Shown here piece after piece: positions 54,791 to 63,750 of a stretch of 64,000 nucleotides of DNA; the stretch's first letter is position 1; each line of letters starts with the position of its first letter. A program made the translations under genes and the position numbers. The notes below the pieces were generated by a model. It ran no database searches. It was not told the origin of the DNA and worked only from the letters and a program-made list of their open reading frames with translations. Source of the stretch: Streptomyces sp. CMB-StM0423 (GTDB lineage: Bacteria > Actinomycetota > Actinomycetes > Streptomycetales > Streptomycetaceae); NCBI RefSeq assembly GCF_002847285.1, contig NZ_CP025407.1:1612001-1676000 (forward strand), written 5' to 3'.

Positions 54791-55302
54791 GGGGGGCGGG
54801 CTTGGCCACGTCATTTCGCCGTGGCGTTCCAGCCCCTCGGCCAACCCTGAGGCGGTAGACGGCAGTGGGTCGTTGCCAGCCATCGTGGCCCGTCATCGCC
54901 GAGCAACCCGACATCCTCGTCCGGAAAAGTCCGACAAGACAACGAGGCCCCGAGCAACCTGCCGACCTCTAGCCTGCGAACGTTCTGAACCAGGGTGCCC
55001 AACGACCGGGAGCCGGGGCTGAACAGGTGCTTGTACCAGAGCGTCCCACGAGGCCGCGGCCCGTCTCTCACGGCTCGACGAACGTACCCCAACACCCGGA
55101 GGCAATCGTCCGCCCACCGAGGAAAAGGACGGTCGCACCCTCGGCGTCGCCTCTGGTGCACCCGCGCACGCCGAGTTTCTGCTTCCCCGTTCATGCCCGG
55201 CTGTCGCGCGCATCTGGCAGACAGCCGTGATCACACCTGTGCGCCGGGCCGCCAAGCCTCGGAGAGTACCGGCAACCGTCCGGTCTCCCGTCTGTCCCAA
55301 CG
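54791..55302. other. Gap between IS remnant and SDR gene
   Basis: No gene recognised in about 500 bp. Frames are short and Arg-rich. Probably debris from the insertion element. Confidence 0.4.
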
Positions 55303-55353
55303 CGCCATGGCGGGGGAGGAACAGCGTGACGCTGCTCCTCCCCCGCCATGGCG
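55303..55353 (-). terminator. Very long hairpin downstream of the SDR operon
   Basis: Perfect 18-bp arms (55303-55320 and 55336-55353, starting CGCCATGGCGG), one A-C mismatch, then CAGCG-TGA-CGCTG. It begins 9 nt beyond the SDR stop, so it should end transcription of the SDR genes. Confidence 0.8.
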
Positions 55354-55362
55354 GGACGGATT

Positions 55363-56142
55363 TCAGATGGCCTGGGCGGTGGGCATGATGGTGATCTCGG
55401 TGAGGTTGACGTGGCGCGGGACAGCGGCCATGAAGGCGACGGTTTCCGCGATGTCGGCGCTCTCAAGGACGTCGATGTCGTGGATGAGGTCGGCCATCAG
55501 CTTGGAGGCGTCGGGGTCGGTGACGTGGTCGGGGAGTTCGGTGTCGACCATGCCGGGTTCGATGGTGGCCACGCGGACCATCTTCGGGCCGAGTTCGACG
55601 CGGAGCAGCCGGGTGAGGTGGCTGATGTACGCCTTGGTGCCGGAGTAGATGGAGAACTTCTCCAGGATGCGGGTGGCCGCGATGGACGAGGTGTTGATCA
55701 GGTCGGTGGGCTTGCCGCGGGCGGCGGAGTCCGTCAGGTGCGGGAGGAAGGCGGCGATGACGTTCATCAGACCGGTGATGTTGAGGTCGATCTGGCGCTG
55801 CCACTCGTCGACCTTGAGTTCCTCGATGCCGGAGATGAGCTGGACGCCCGCGTTGTTGAACACGAGGTCGGCCTTGCCGAAGCGGGCGGCGACCTGGTCG
55901 GCGGCGCTCTGGACGGCGTCGCGGTCGGTGACGTCGACGGCCAGGGCGAGCGCGGTGCCGCCGGCGGCCTCGATGTCCTTGACCAGGCTGTCGAGGCGCT
56001 CCTTGCGCCGGGCCAGTACGACCACGGTGGCGCCGAGTTCGGCGAGGCGCCGGGCGGTGACGGCGCCCATGCCGCTGGAGGCGCCGGAGACGACGGCGAC
56101 GCGGCCGTCCAGAGGCGTGCCGGTGAGCAGAGCAGCAGACAT
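55363..56142 (-). CDS. Short-chain dehydrogenase/reductase
   Basis: A 259-aa classical SDR. Cofactor site SGASSGMG (about residue 20), NNAG, catalytic Ser in TSSIAAT and YSGTK (Tyr-x-x-x-Lys) near 165. The second strand ends LARRKERL, basic residues fitting NADP(H). ATG at 56142 has GAGG upstream. It follows another SDR gene on the same strand (gap 151 bp). Substrate unknown. Confidence 0.93.
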   Translation of the reverse strand: MSAALLTGTPLDGRVAVVSGASSGMGAVTARRLAELGATVVVLARRKERLDSLVKDIEAAGGTALALAVDVTDRDAVQSAADQVAARFGKADLVFNNAGVQLISGIEELKVDEWQRQIDLNITGLMNVIAAFLPHLTDSAARGKPTDLINTSSIAATRILEKFSIYSGTKAYISHLTRLLRVELGPKMVRVATIEPGMVDTELPDHVTDPDASKLMADLIHDIDVLESADIAETVAFMAAVPRHVNLTEITIMPTAQAI

Positions 56143-56293
56143 CACAAAACCTCAATCTGTTTGACCGGGAGGCCCGGAGGTGGGGAGAGGGGCCAGGGTG
56201 GTGAGGCACCCGGCCGGCCGGAGCGTTTGCCCGGTCGGCCGTGCTGTCGGAGAGGGCCGCGGGCACCGAAGGCGACGGCCCGGGCGGGAGGTC

Positions 56294-57133
56294 TCAGGCG
56301 GCGTCGTCGTGGGCGGTGGCGGCGGACTTCTCGCGCCACGGGGCGAGGTCGTCCTGCACCTGCCGGTACTTGACGTCCAGCCGCTCCAGGGTGTCGCGCC
56401 CGACGTAGAGGTGGGTGGGCGGCTTCTCGGCGGAGGCCGCCTCCACGATGAGCGCGGCGCCCTTGACGGGGTCGCCGAGCTGGGCGTGGTTGGCCCGGTC
56501 GATCCAGTCCAGCGTCACGTGCGCGGGCGTGCCGTCGTATTCGGCGATGCGGTCCGCGGCGACCGACAGGGAACTGCCGTCGAGGAAGTCGGTACGGAAC
56601 ACACCCGGCTCGACCACCATCGACTGGATCCCGAACGGGGCCATCTCGGCGGAGAGCGCCTCGCTGATGCCCGCGACGGCGAACTTCGACGCGCAGTACA
56701 GGCTGACACCGGGCTCGCCCTCGAAACCGGAGCGGGAACCGATGTGCACCAGCCGGCCCGAGCCCTGATTGCGCATGACGGGCAGCACGGCGCGGGTCAC
56801 GTTGATCAGGCCGAACACGTTCAGGTCGAACAGCGACCGGGCCTCCGCGTCGGTGATCTCCTCCAGCGCGCCGAGCAGTCCGCGGCCGGCGTTGTTCACC
56901 AGCACGTCGATGCCGCCGAACCGCTCCACGGCGGCCTCGACCGCCTTCGGGATGCTGTCCTGGTCCGTCACGTCGAGGGCGACCGCGAAGACCTTGTCCG
57001 AGTTCTTCAGATCGTCCGGCACACGCTCCGGGTTCCGTACGGCGACCACGACGTCGTTTCCGCCTGCCAGAGCGGCGCGGGCGATTTCCGCACCTATGCC
57101 GCGGGAGGCACCGGTGACAAACCACGTAGCCAT
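56294..57133 (-). CDS. Short-chain dehydrogenase/reductase
   Basis: A 279-aa SDR with TGASRGIG at the N-terminus, NNAGRG, IGSRSG and catalytic YCASK near residue 155. VAVRNPERV after the second strand suggests NADP(H). The C-terminal extension (VKYRQVQDDLAPWREKSAATAHD) is longer than the minimal fold, as in a subgroup of actinobacterial SDRs. ATG at 57133 after AAAGAGG. Upstream of the second SDR and divergent from nothing; the nearby XRE regulator may control it. Confidence 0.93.
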   Translation of the reverse strand: MATWFVTGASRGIGAEIARAALAGGNDVVVAVRNPERVPDDLKNSDKVFAVALDVTDQDSIPKAVEAAVERFGGIDVLVNNAGRGLLGALEEITDAEARSLFDLNVFGLINVTRAVLPVMRNQGSGRLVHIGSRSGFEGEPGVSLYCASKFAVAGISEALSAEMAPFGIQSMVVEPGVFRTDFLDGSSLSVAADRIAEYDGTPAHVTLDWIDRANHAQLGDPVKGAALIVEAASAEKPPTHLYVGRDTLERLDVKYRQVQDDLAPWREKSAATAHDDAA

Positions 57134-57476
57134 GGGGATAACCTCTTTCTTCGTTTACCCTTTTCGGGGATTTCCTGTTGCCGTATTCGAGTGTGCCCGT
57201 CGGCTACGGAGCTATGAAGGCTGTGCTTTTCCTGGGAGTCACACACCCAGGCACGGCCGGGGATCGCCGGTTGCGGCACCGCAGCCCGACCGACCCGGGG
57301 GGCCATCGCACGCCAGGTGCGCTGCCGCCGAGGGCCGGGAAGTGGTCGAGGCTTGCCGCATCCGCGCACGCGGGAATGCGCGATGCCATCGGGAAGATAC
57401 GCAAACAGGCCATGAGCGTGAAACACGCCGGCCCTCGCGGGCACATGCACGTCCCGTCGGAACCGGGTTCGGGACT
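57134..57476. other. Gap between SDR and XRE genes
   Basis: No gene. Holds the promoter region of the 57133 SDR gene and the 3' end of the XRE gene. No clear motif found. Confidence 0.35.
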
Positions 57477-58331
57477 CTACCCGTGGGGCACGTCGGGTGC
57501 GCTGAGGGAACCCAGCAGGGCCAGCCCGTCGGCGGAGGGAGAGCCCGGCTCGGCCTGGAGGATGATGAGCTGCTGTCCCGGAGCGCTGCGGATGGCGAGG
57601 GCCTCGTGCCGCAGTTTCAGGTCTCCGACGACCGAGTGGTGCACCTGCTCGACGTCGTAGGGCGGGACCCGGGCGTACTCGCGTGCCCAGAGGGAGCGGA
57701 ACTCGCTGCTGTGCACCGACAGTTCGCCGACCAGTTCCAGGATGCGGGGATCCTCCGGGGTGCCGGCTGCGGCCTGCTGAAGGTCGGCGACCGCACGATG
57801 CCGGGCTCGCTCCGGATTCCGGTGGAAGGACTTCGCCGCGGGGTCCAGGAAGAGCATGCGCAGCACGTTGTCGTGCTGTGCGAAGTCATGGTAGAGAGCG
57901 CCGGCCAGCGCGTTGGTGTCCAGGAGGTCCTGGGCGTGCCCGATGATGAAGGCCGGCGTCCTGGTCCAGCTCTCGATCAGTTGCCGCAGGTGCGGGCGTA
58001 CCTTCTCGACCCGGGAAGGGGACCTCGTGCGGCGGGCCGCCGGCCGGGCTAGCCGGAAGAGCTTCCCCTTGTCCTCGTCCCCGAGTTGCAGCGCGCGGGC
58101 AAGGGCCTCCAGTACCCGGGGTGAGGGGCTGAGTTCCCGGCCTTGTTCGAGTCGGGTGTAGTAGCTGAGGCTGACACCTGCGAGTGTCGCGACCTCGTCG
58201 CGCCGCAGGCCGGGCACCTTTCGCCGGCTCGCGGCGGACAGTCCTGCCGCGGCAGGAGTGAGGCGTTCTCTGCAGGAGCGGAGGAACCGACCCAGCCCTC
58301 CAACCGGATCAGGGGGTGTGTCGTTGTCCAT
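57477..58331 (-). CDS. MmyB-type XRE transcriptional regulator
   Basis: A 284-aa regulator. Helix-turn-helix at about 38-65 (PGLRRDEVATLAGVSLSYYTRLEQGRELSPSP), followed by the MmyB-like ligand-binding PAS-like domain (TPAFIIGHAQDLLDTNALAGALYHDF). ATG at 58331. Divergent from the XRE gene at 58523; lies upstream of, and on the same strand as, the two SDR genes, which it may regulate, as such regulators commonly control adjacent SDRs. Confidence 0.92.
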   Translation of the reverse strand: MDNDTPPDPVGGLGRFLRSCRERLTPAAAGLSAASRRKVPGLRRDEVATLAGVSLSYYTRLEQGRELSPSPRVLEALARALQLGDEDKGKLFRLARPAARRTRSPSRVEKVRPHLRQLIESWTRTPAFIIGHAQDLLDTNALAGALYHDFAQHDNVLRMLFLDPAAKSFHRNPERARHRAVADLQQAAAGTPEDPRILELVGELSVHSSEFRSLWAREYARVPPYDVEQVHHSVVGDLKLRHEALAIRSAPGQQLIILQAEPGSPSADGLALLGSLSAPDVPHG

Positions 58332-58522
58332 GCTGCCAAGGTAGGCGGAGAACGCCGGGCACGGTTCTGCCGACGGTGGGTGCATTACACCCAGGATCCG
58401 GGTCCCCCGGGGAAGCACAGTGCAAGCCAACGGACGACCACCCTTCGTGCACGCTGCGCTACGTCGCGCCATAGTGTGCGACCGATCGTTCTTGTCTGCT
58501 GAAATGCATCTACCCTTGCAGG

Positions 58523-59413
58523 ATGAGCAATGGGACGCCTCTGGGTGATTTCCTGCGAGCCCGCCGAGAAGCCCTGAAGCCACACGACGTCGGTCTGCCC
58601 GAACACGGGCGGCGCAGGGTTCCGGGGCTGCGCAGAGAGGAAGTGGCGCTGCTCGCCGGAGTCAGCTCCGACTACTACATCAGGCTGGAACAGGGGCGTG
58701 AGAACAGCCCCTCGTCACAGGTCCTCGACGCCGTGGCGCAGGCCCTGAAACTGGACGCGGAGTCCACCGACCATCTCAACCGCCTCTGCCTCACCGCGTC
58801 ACAACGCCCCCGCGACTGGAGCGATACGGACGTCAGCCAGCAGTTGTTGCAACTGATGGACGGATGGGAGCACACTCCGGCCTTCGTCGTCGGTCCGGCC
58901 CTCGATATCATGGCGGCCAACTCCCTCGCCACCATCCTCCACAGTGGGTTCGAGAAGTTCGACAACCTCGCCCGCATGGTGTTCGCCGACCCCGCCGGGC
59001 GTGAGTTCTACCAGGAATGGGAGCGTGCCGCGCACTCCTGCGTCGCCGAGATCAGGGCCGCCTACGGGCACGACCCCGAATCGGCCCGTATCGCCGAAGT
59101 CGTAGCGGAACTGTCCGCCCGGAGCGAGGGGTTCGCTGAAATCTGGCGGCTGCACGACGTCAAAAGCAAGTCCCAAGAGGGAAAGCATCTCAAGCACCCA
59201 CAGGTCGGAGACCTGCACATCACATTCGCGGCGTTCACCGTCAACGGGGCTCCGCACCAGCAAGTGGTGGTCTATCAAGCCGAACCGGCCAGCCCGACGG
59301 CAGCCGCCTTCGAGACGCTGAGGGCCATGGCCACCCGGCCGAGGGACGCCCGGACGGCGGTCCCCGTGGCCGAGCCGGCGGGAGAGGGTTACAGCTCGCC
59401 GGGGCGGGCGTAG
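58523..59413 (+). CDS. MmyB-type XRE transcriptional regulator
   Basis: A 296-aa paralog of the 57477 regulator (PGLRREEVALLAGVSSDYYIRLEQGRENSPS at about 33-62; TPAFVVGPALDIMAANSLATILHSGF). It differs enough to have its own ligand and operator. The two share a 190-bp divergent intergenic region. The last 25 bp overlap the 3' end of the convergent reductase gene. Target unknown. Confidence 0.92.
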   Translation: MSNGTPLGDFLRARREALKPHDVGLPEHGRRRVPGLRREEVALLAGVSSDYYIRLEQGRENSPSSQVLDAVAQALKLDAESTDHLNRLCLTASQRPRDWSDTDVSQQLLQLMDGWEHTPAFVVGPALDIMAANSLATILHSGFEKFDNLARMVFADPAGREFYQEWERAAHSCVAEIRAAYGHDPESARIAEVVAELSARSEGFAEIWRLHDVKSKSQEGKHLKHPQVGDLHITFAAFTVNGAPHQQVVVYQAEPASPTAAAFETLRAMATRPRDARTAVPVAEPAGEGYSSPGRA

Positions 59414-59937
59414 CGGTAGAAGAAGGGGCCGAGTCGACCGGCGAGTGCCCTGGTCAGGCCCGAGCTGTCCTCCAGCAGCCGGGCACCCGGGTCGAGGTCG
59501 CCAATGAACACCGGTTCGTAGCCGGCGTCCACGATCAGCCGCTCCGTTACGTCGCGGGCGCCAGGGTCGGCGGCGAACAGGTTGCCCGGTCGTACCCGCT
59601 GTTTGCCGATCTCCGCGTACGCGGCGGCGAAGTTCGTGGAGAACGACTTCGCCGTGGGACCGCCGACGATCGACTGGATCCGGTGGGACAGCGAGGGGAA
59701 GTCGTCGTCGCGCTGCTCGTACAGGTTGCACGCGTCGACGGTGACCTGGCCGCCGAGGCCGGAAACCCGGGCCAGCGCGTCGTCGATCGAGGATCCGGGG
59801 ACCGCGACAACGACGACGTCCGCGCCCGTGGCGTCACCACCCTCGCGGCCGAATGCCGTCACCTCGTGTCCCGCTCCCGTCCACAACGCGGCGAGGCCGC
59901 CACCCACTCTGCCTCGCCCGATCACCGTGATCTTCAT
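59389..59937 (-). CDS. COG2085-type NADP/F420-dependent dinucleotide-binding protein
   Basis: A 182-aa Rossmann-fold protein: GRGRVGGGLAALW (dinucleotide site at residues 7-19), VVVVAVPGSSIDDAL, VDACNL and SFSTNFAAAY, as in predicted NADPH:F420 oxidoreductase-like proteins. Shorter than the true Fno enzymes, so the reaction is uncertain. ATG at 59937. It is downstream of a marR gene on the same strand, with MarR-type palindromes at 60039-60084 in its promoter region. Confidence 0.83.
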   Translation of the reverse strand: MKITVIGRGRVGGGLAALWTGAGHEVTAFGREGGDATGADVVVVAVPGSSIDDALARVSGLGGQVTVDACNLYEQRDDDFPSLSHRIQSIVGGPTAKSFSTNFAAAYAEIGKQRVRPGNLFAADPGARDVTERLIVDAGYEPVFIGDLDPGARLLEDSSGLTRALAGRLGPFFYRYARPGEL

Positions 59938-60038
59938 CCCGGCTCCCTCCGTGTCTGCGGTGTTGTGCCAACCAGGTTGCCGGGGGCCGGGTTCGCTCGC
60001 GTCGGCGAATCCCGCCCTGGCGCATCACCTAGAGCCGA

Positions 60039-60084
60039 TTGATGATGCATCAATGAAACTAGGCAGATTTTGATGTCGCGTCAA
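60039..60084. promoter_or_regulatory. Two MarR-type operators upstream of the reductase gene
   Basis: TGATGCATCA (60043-60052) is a perfect 10-bp palindrome inside TTGAT-N5-ATCAA. TTGATGTCGCGTCAA (60070-60084) repeats the TTGATG/CRTCAA pattern. They lie 100-150 bp upstream of the reductase ATG and match a site in front of marR. Confidence 0.6.
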
Positions 60085-60140
60085 CAACCTGGCGCCGCGA
60101 CGCCGGTCCCGTACGAAGCACCCGGCGTCCGGGCGTCGGG

Positions 60141-60599
60141 TCAGCGCCTGGCGAGGGTGTCGAGCAGGCGGGCCAGGAGCACGCCCAGGGTCTCGACCTC
60201 GTCGCGGGTCAGCGGATCGAAGAAGTGGCGGCGTACGGTCTCGACGTGCTCGGGCGCGGCGGCCTCGATGGCGGCCCGGCCTTCGGGCGTGACGCGGACC
60301 ATCGAGCCGCGGGCGTCGTCCGCGCATGGCTCCCGGGCGACCAGGCCGCGCTTCTCCATCCGGCTGATCTGGTGCGAGACCCGACTGCGTTCCCAGCCCA
60401 GCACCCCGCCCAGCTCCCGGGACCGCAGGACGCCCTCCGCCGACTCGGACAGCGGCGCGAGCACGGCGTAGTCCGCGCCGGACAGACCGGAGTCGCGATC
60501 GAGTTGCCGGTCCATCGCGCTCTGCAGCTCGCGCCGCAGGTCCCGGTACGTCTTCCAGATCTCGGCCTCTCGGTCGTCGAGCCAGCGGGGTTCACTCAT
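60141..60599 (-). CDS. MarR-family transcriptional regulator
   Basis: A 152-aa complete regulator with winged helix (LRSRELGGVLGWERSRVSHQISRMEKRGLVAREPC, wing DARGSMVRVTPEGRA). ATG at 60599 overlaps the stop of the chimeric hydrolase remnant. Upstream at 60621-60630 is TGATGCGTCA, matching the operators near the reductase gene at 59937, so it likely represses both itself and that gene. Confidence 0.92.
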   Translation of the reverse strand: MSEPRWLDDREAEIWKTYRDLRRELQSAMDRQLDRDSGLSGADYAVLAPLSESAEGVLRSRELGGVLGWERSRVSHQISRMEKRGLVAREPCADDARGSMVRVTPEGRAAIEAAAPEHVETVRRHFFDPLTRDEVETLGVLLARLLDTLARR

Positions 60600-61197
60600 G
60601 AGGTGAAGCTACCAGGAGGTTGATGCGTCACCAATGGCCTGGTCCCCGCCGCATCCGTAATCCCCGACGGCTCGCTGATCAGCCGCCGCAGCCACCGCAC
60701 CCGTGCCGTACGTGCCGCCCGGGACAGTTCCGCCTCGGGCACCAGCGCGTCGAATCCGTGGAAACCGCCCGGCCACACGTGCAGTTCCGCCTGTCCGCCG
60801 GCCTGCCACAGACGCGCGGCGAAGGCGACCACCTCGTCCCGGAACGTCTCCGCCGAGCCGACGTCGAGGAGGGCGGGAGGCAGTTCCGACAGATCCGTCG
60901 CGCGGGCGGGAGCCGCGTAGGCGGGCACGTCCGGGCCGCCGCGGCGATCGCCGAGCAGCGCGGTCCAGCCGGTGTCGTTCGAGGTACGGTCCCACACCCC
61001 CAGACCGGCCAGTTGCCGGCCGGAGGGGGTGTCGTTGTGATCGTCGAGCATCGGGCACGCGAGCAGCAGCCCGGCGATCCCGGGGTCCGGCGCCGCAGCC
61101 CGGGGCGGAAGCCTGCCGCGGCGGGGTCGGCGGCCTCGCGGCGAGCGCGCAGGAAGGCGCCGAGGTCGTCGCGCTGTACGAGGTCGGTGGTGGTCAT
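60596..61197 (-). pseudogene. Chimera of XRE regulator start and alpha/beta-hydrolase end
   Basis: ATG 61197 begins MTTTDLVQRDDLGAFLRARREAADPAAAGF ... LRRRTPG, the first 40 residues of an MmyB-type XRE regulator. At about 61080 the frame changes and the sequence becomes the C-terminal half of an HSL-type alpha/beta hydrolase: ACPMLDDHNDTPSG, LPPALLDVGSAETFRDE (Asp), WPGGFHGFD (His). The GDSAGG nucleophile region is missing. The hydrolase end is coupled to marR (ATGA). A deletion joining two neighbouring genes explains this. Confidence 0.78.
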
Positions 61198-61258
61198 GCC
61201 GCGGCCCCAGCCTGTGCGAGCAGCGCCGTGGAGACCTCCCACAGGCGCTGGTACGCCA
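61194..61258 (-). pseudogene. C-terminal end of an SDR gene
   Basis: The minus strand reads AYQRLWEVSTALLAQAGAAA then TGA, whose ATGA overlaps the XRE fragment start. The RLWEVS pattern is the typical last helix of many actinobacterial SDRs. Only about 20 residues remain; upstream it meets the PhzF remnant. Confidence 0.5.
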
Positions 61259-61264
61259 CGGTAC

Positions 61265-61824
61265 GCCGACCGGATCGTGCAGGAGTGCCCCGCGGGCCTG
61301 GTCACCGTGCGCCGTGGGGGACGGCTCGCTGCCCTTCGCCGCCCCGCCCAGGGTGCGGGACGGGGCCCCCGACGACGCCTACCTGGAGCGGATCGTCGAT
61401 GCGTTCGGCATCACCCGGGAGCGGGTGCTGACCCACCGGTGGGTGGACAACGGGCCCAGATGGGCAGTGGTCCGGCTGGCCACCGCCCGGGAAGTCCTTG
61501 ACCTTGAGCCCGACCTGTCCCTCATCCCGACCGCGATGGTCGGTGCGATCGGGGCCCACCCGGAGGGATCGGATCCGGGCACCACTTCGAGATGCGCACC
61601 TTCGCCCCCGGGGCCACCGTTCCCGAGGACCCTGCGTGCGGCACCATGAACGCCGGTGTCGGGTAGTGGCTCACCGCCACCGGCGGTGCACCCTCCACCT
61701 ACCGGGTCTCCCAGGCACCCGGGTAGGGCGGGCGGCCAGCATCGAGATCACCACCGATCCGGACGGCACCGTCTGGGTCAGCGGCGCCACCACCGTGTGC
61801 ATCCGCGGCTCCATCACGGCGTGA
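61265..61824 (+). pseudogene. Decayed PhzF-family isomerase gene
   Basis: Reads VQECPAGLVTVRR, shifts to GDGSLPFAAPPRVRDG and DLSLIPTAMVGAI, shifts again to FEMRTFAPGATVPEDPACGTMNAGVG (the conserved EDP-CG region), then meets TAG (61666) and another TAG (about 61725) before WVSGATTVCIRGSITA. The N-terminal half, with the catalytic Glu, is missing. Several independent lesions mean this is true decay. Confidence 0.8.
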
Positions 61825-61911
61825 CAGCCCGACCGCCCGCGCCCGCGCGGCACCCACCAACCGTGGTCACCAGGCGACCGTGAGAATGGGCCGCCGCGGG
61901 CGTCGGGGCTG

Positions 61912-62349
61912 TCATGCGGTGTCGAGTGTCTTCATGATGACGAAGCTGTTGACCGTGCCGACGCCGGGCAGGGCGGCCAGTTGGTTGGCGTGGAAGTCCT
62001 CGTAGGCGGGCAGGTCGGCGACCTCCACCTGGAGCAGGTAATCGAAGTTTCCGGTGATGTGGTGGCAGGCGATGACCTCCGGCAGCTCCCCCACCTGTTC
62101 CTCGAAGGCGACCACGGCTGCGCGGGTGTGCCGCATCAGCCGCACCCCCGCGAACACGCGCAGCCCGCGGCCGACCGCCGCCGGGTCGATCAGCGCCCGG
62201 TAGCCGCGAATGACCCCGGACTCCTCAAGCTGCCGTACGCGCCGAAGGCACGGCGAGGGCGTCAGCCCGACCCGGGCGGCGAGCTCGTTGTTGCTGATAC
62301 GGCCGTCCCGTTCCAGTACGGCCAGAATCGACCGGTCCACATCATCCAT
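61912..62349 (-). CDS. Lrp/AsnC-family regulator
   Basis: A 145-aa regulator with helix-turn-helix (RISNNELAARVGLTPSPCLRRVRQLEESGVI) and the RAM ligand-binding domain (FDYLLQVEVADLPAYEDF). ATG 62349 gives the standard MDDVDRSIL start; an in-frame ATG at 62370 overlaps the palindrome GCAATTATATTGC. Divergent from a trans-sulfuration enzyme gene, which it probably controls in response to an amino acid. Confidence 0.92.
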   Translation of the reverse strand: MDDVDRSILAVLERDGRISNNELAARVGLTPSPCLRRVRQLEESGVIRGYRALIDPAAVGRGLRVFAGVRLMRHTRAAVVAFEEQVGELPEVIACHHITGNFDYLLQVEVADLPAYEDFHANQLAALPGVGTVNSFVIMKTLDTA

Positions 62350-62353
62350 ACCA

Positions 62354-62428
62354 GCAATTATATTGCTCATGAAGATTCTGTAGCACAATCGCGTGCCCTG
62401 ACTCCGCGCAATATCTTGCCAAGATTGC
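62354..62428. promoter_or_regulatory. Lrp-type operators between lrp and the PLP enzyme gene
   Basis: GCAAT-TAT-ATTGC (62354-62366) and GCAAT-N11-ATTGC (62408-62428, containing ATCTTG-C-CAAGAT) are two dyads with identical outer arms, 54 bp apart. The AT-rich stretch stands out from the surrounding GC-rich DNA and fits cooperative Lrp binding. Confidence 0.6.
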
Positions 62429-62505
62429 TCGCAGCCGGGGCTTGCCGATGGCGCGGGCGGCCATGCTGGATACGGACATACCGTCGAGTTCCGGAGGGGC
62501 CAGCC

Positions 62506-63675
62506 GTGCCGGGCAAGAGCACCGTCACCGTTCACATCGACCGTGAGACCCACCCCAGCCGCGCCGTGGCGCCGCCCATCTACCAGACGGCGGCGTTCTC
62601 GGCCGAGGACGCGACCACGTTCGCCGCCGGCGCCGTCGAGCCGCGTGGCAAGGACTTCTACACCCGCTTCGGCAACCCGAACCACGCCCAGGCCGCCGCC
62701 GTCGTCGCGGAGCTGGAGGGCACCGAGGCCGCGATGGTCACCGCGTCCGGCATGGCCGCGATCACCACCGCCGTGCTGGCTCTGGTGTCTGCCGGCGACC
62801 ATGTCATCGGGCAGAAGTCCACCTACGGCGGCACCGCCTCCGTCCTGCAGAACCTGCTGCCGCGCCTGGGCGTGTCCACCACGCTGGTGGACCAGAGGGA
62901 CGAGGGGGCGTTCGAGAAGGCCCTCACCCCCAAGACCCGGCTGATCCTGGTGGAGACACCGAGCAACCCGCTGCTGCAGATCACCGACCTGCGCGCCGTC
63001 GCCGACCTGGCCCGCGCCCACGGTGTGGCAACCCTGGCGGACAACACCTTCGCCACACCGCTGAACCAGCGCCCGGCGGACTTCGGCATCGATGTCGTCT
63101 GGCACAGCGCGACGAAGTACCTCAACGGCCACTCCGACGTCTCCGCCGGAGTGCTGGCCGGGCCGGCGAAGGTCCTGGACCGGATCTGGGACACCAGCCT
63201 GCTCACCGGCGCCACGCTCGGCCCCATCGACGCCTGGCTGCTGCTGCGCGGGATAAGGACCCTGCCGCTGCGCGTGCCACGGCACAACGACAACGGCCTC
63301 GCCCTCGCCGAAGCGCTGAGCGGCCACCCGGCCGTGACACGCGTGCACTACCCCGGCCTGGCCACCCACCCGCAGCACAAGCTGGCCGTCGAGCAGATGA
63401 ACGGATTCGGCGGAGTACTCGGCATCGAATTCACCGGCGGGTACGAGATGGCCGACGCCTTCCTGTCCCGTCTGCGCTACCCCCGCCGCTCCGCCAGCCT
63501 CGGCGGGGTGGAATCCCTCGCCGTGCACCCGGCGTCCATGTGGGCGGGAATGCTCAGCGACGACCAGATCACCGAGACCGTCCCTGCGGGCCTGGTGCGG
63601 CTGGCGGCCGGCACCGAGGACACCGCCGACCTGGTCGCCGACGCCCTCGCCGCGGCCGACGCCGTACACCGCTGA
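62506..63675 (+). CDS. Cys/Met metabolism PLP-dependent enzyme (cystathionine gamma-synthase / methionine gamma-lyase family)
   Basis: A 389-aa enzyme of the trans-sulfuration family: YTRFGNPN, SGMAAI, YGGT, DNTFATP and HSATKYLNGHSD with the PLP Lys near 208, then GGVESLAVHPASM. GTG at 62506 follows GGAGGGG. Which reaction (gamma-lyase, gamma-synthase or related) cannot be read from motifs. Divergent from an Lrp regulator with operators between them, typical of amino-acid-induced catabolic genes. The next gene is an amidohydrolase 75 bp downstream. Confidence 0.93.
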   Translation: MPGKSTVTVHIDRETHPSRAVAPPIYQTAAFSAEDATTFAAGAVEPRGKDFYTRFGNPNHAQAAAVVAELEGTEAAMVTASGMAAITTAVLALVSAGDHVIGQKSTYGGTASVLQNLLPRLGVSTTLVDQRDEGAFEKALTPKTRLILVETPSNPLLQITDLRAVADLARAHGVATLADNTFATPLNQRPADFGIDVVWHSATKYLNGHSDVSAGVLAGPAKVLDRIWDTSLLTGATLGPIDAWLLLRGIRTLPLRVPRHNDNGLALAEALSGHPAVTRVHYPGLATHPQHKLAVEQMNGFGGVLGIEFTGGYEMADAFLSRLRYPRRSASLGGVESLAVHPASMWAGMLSDDQITETVPAGLVRLAAGTEDTADLVADALAAADAVHR

Positions 63676-63750
63676 GCCGCCCTGCACCACGGCAGCCTCA
63701 GCCCGCCCACCGTACGCGAGCGTGAACCACCCGAAACAAAGGACCCTCCC

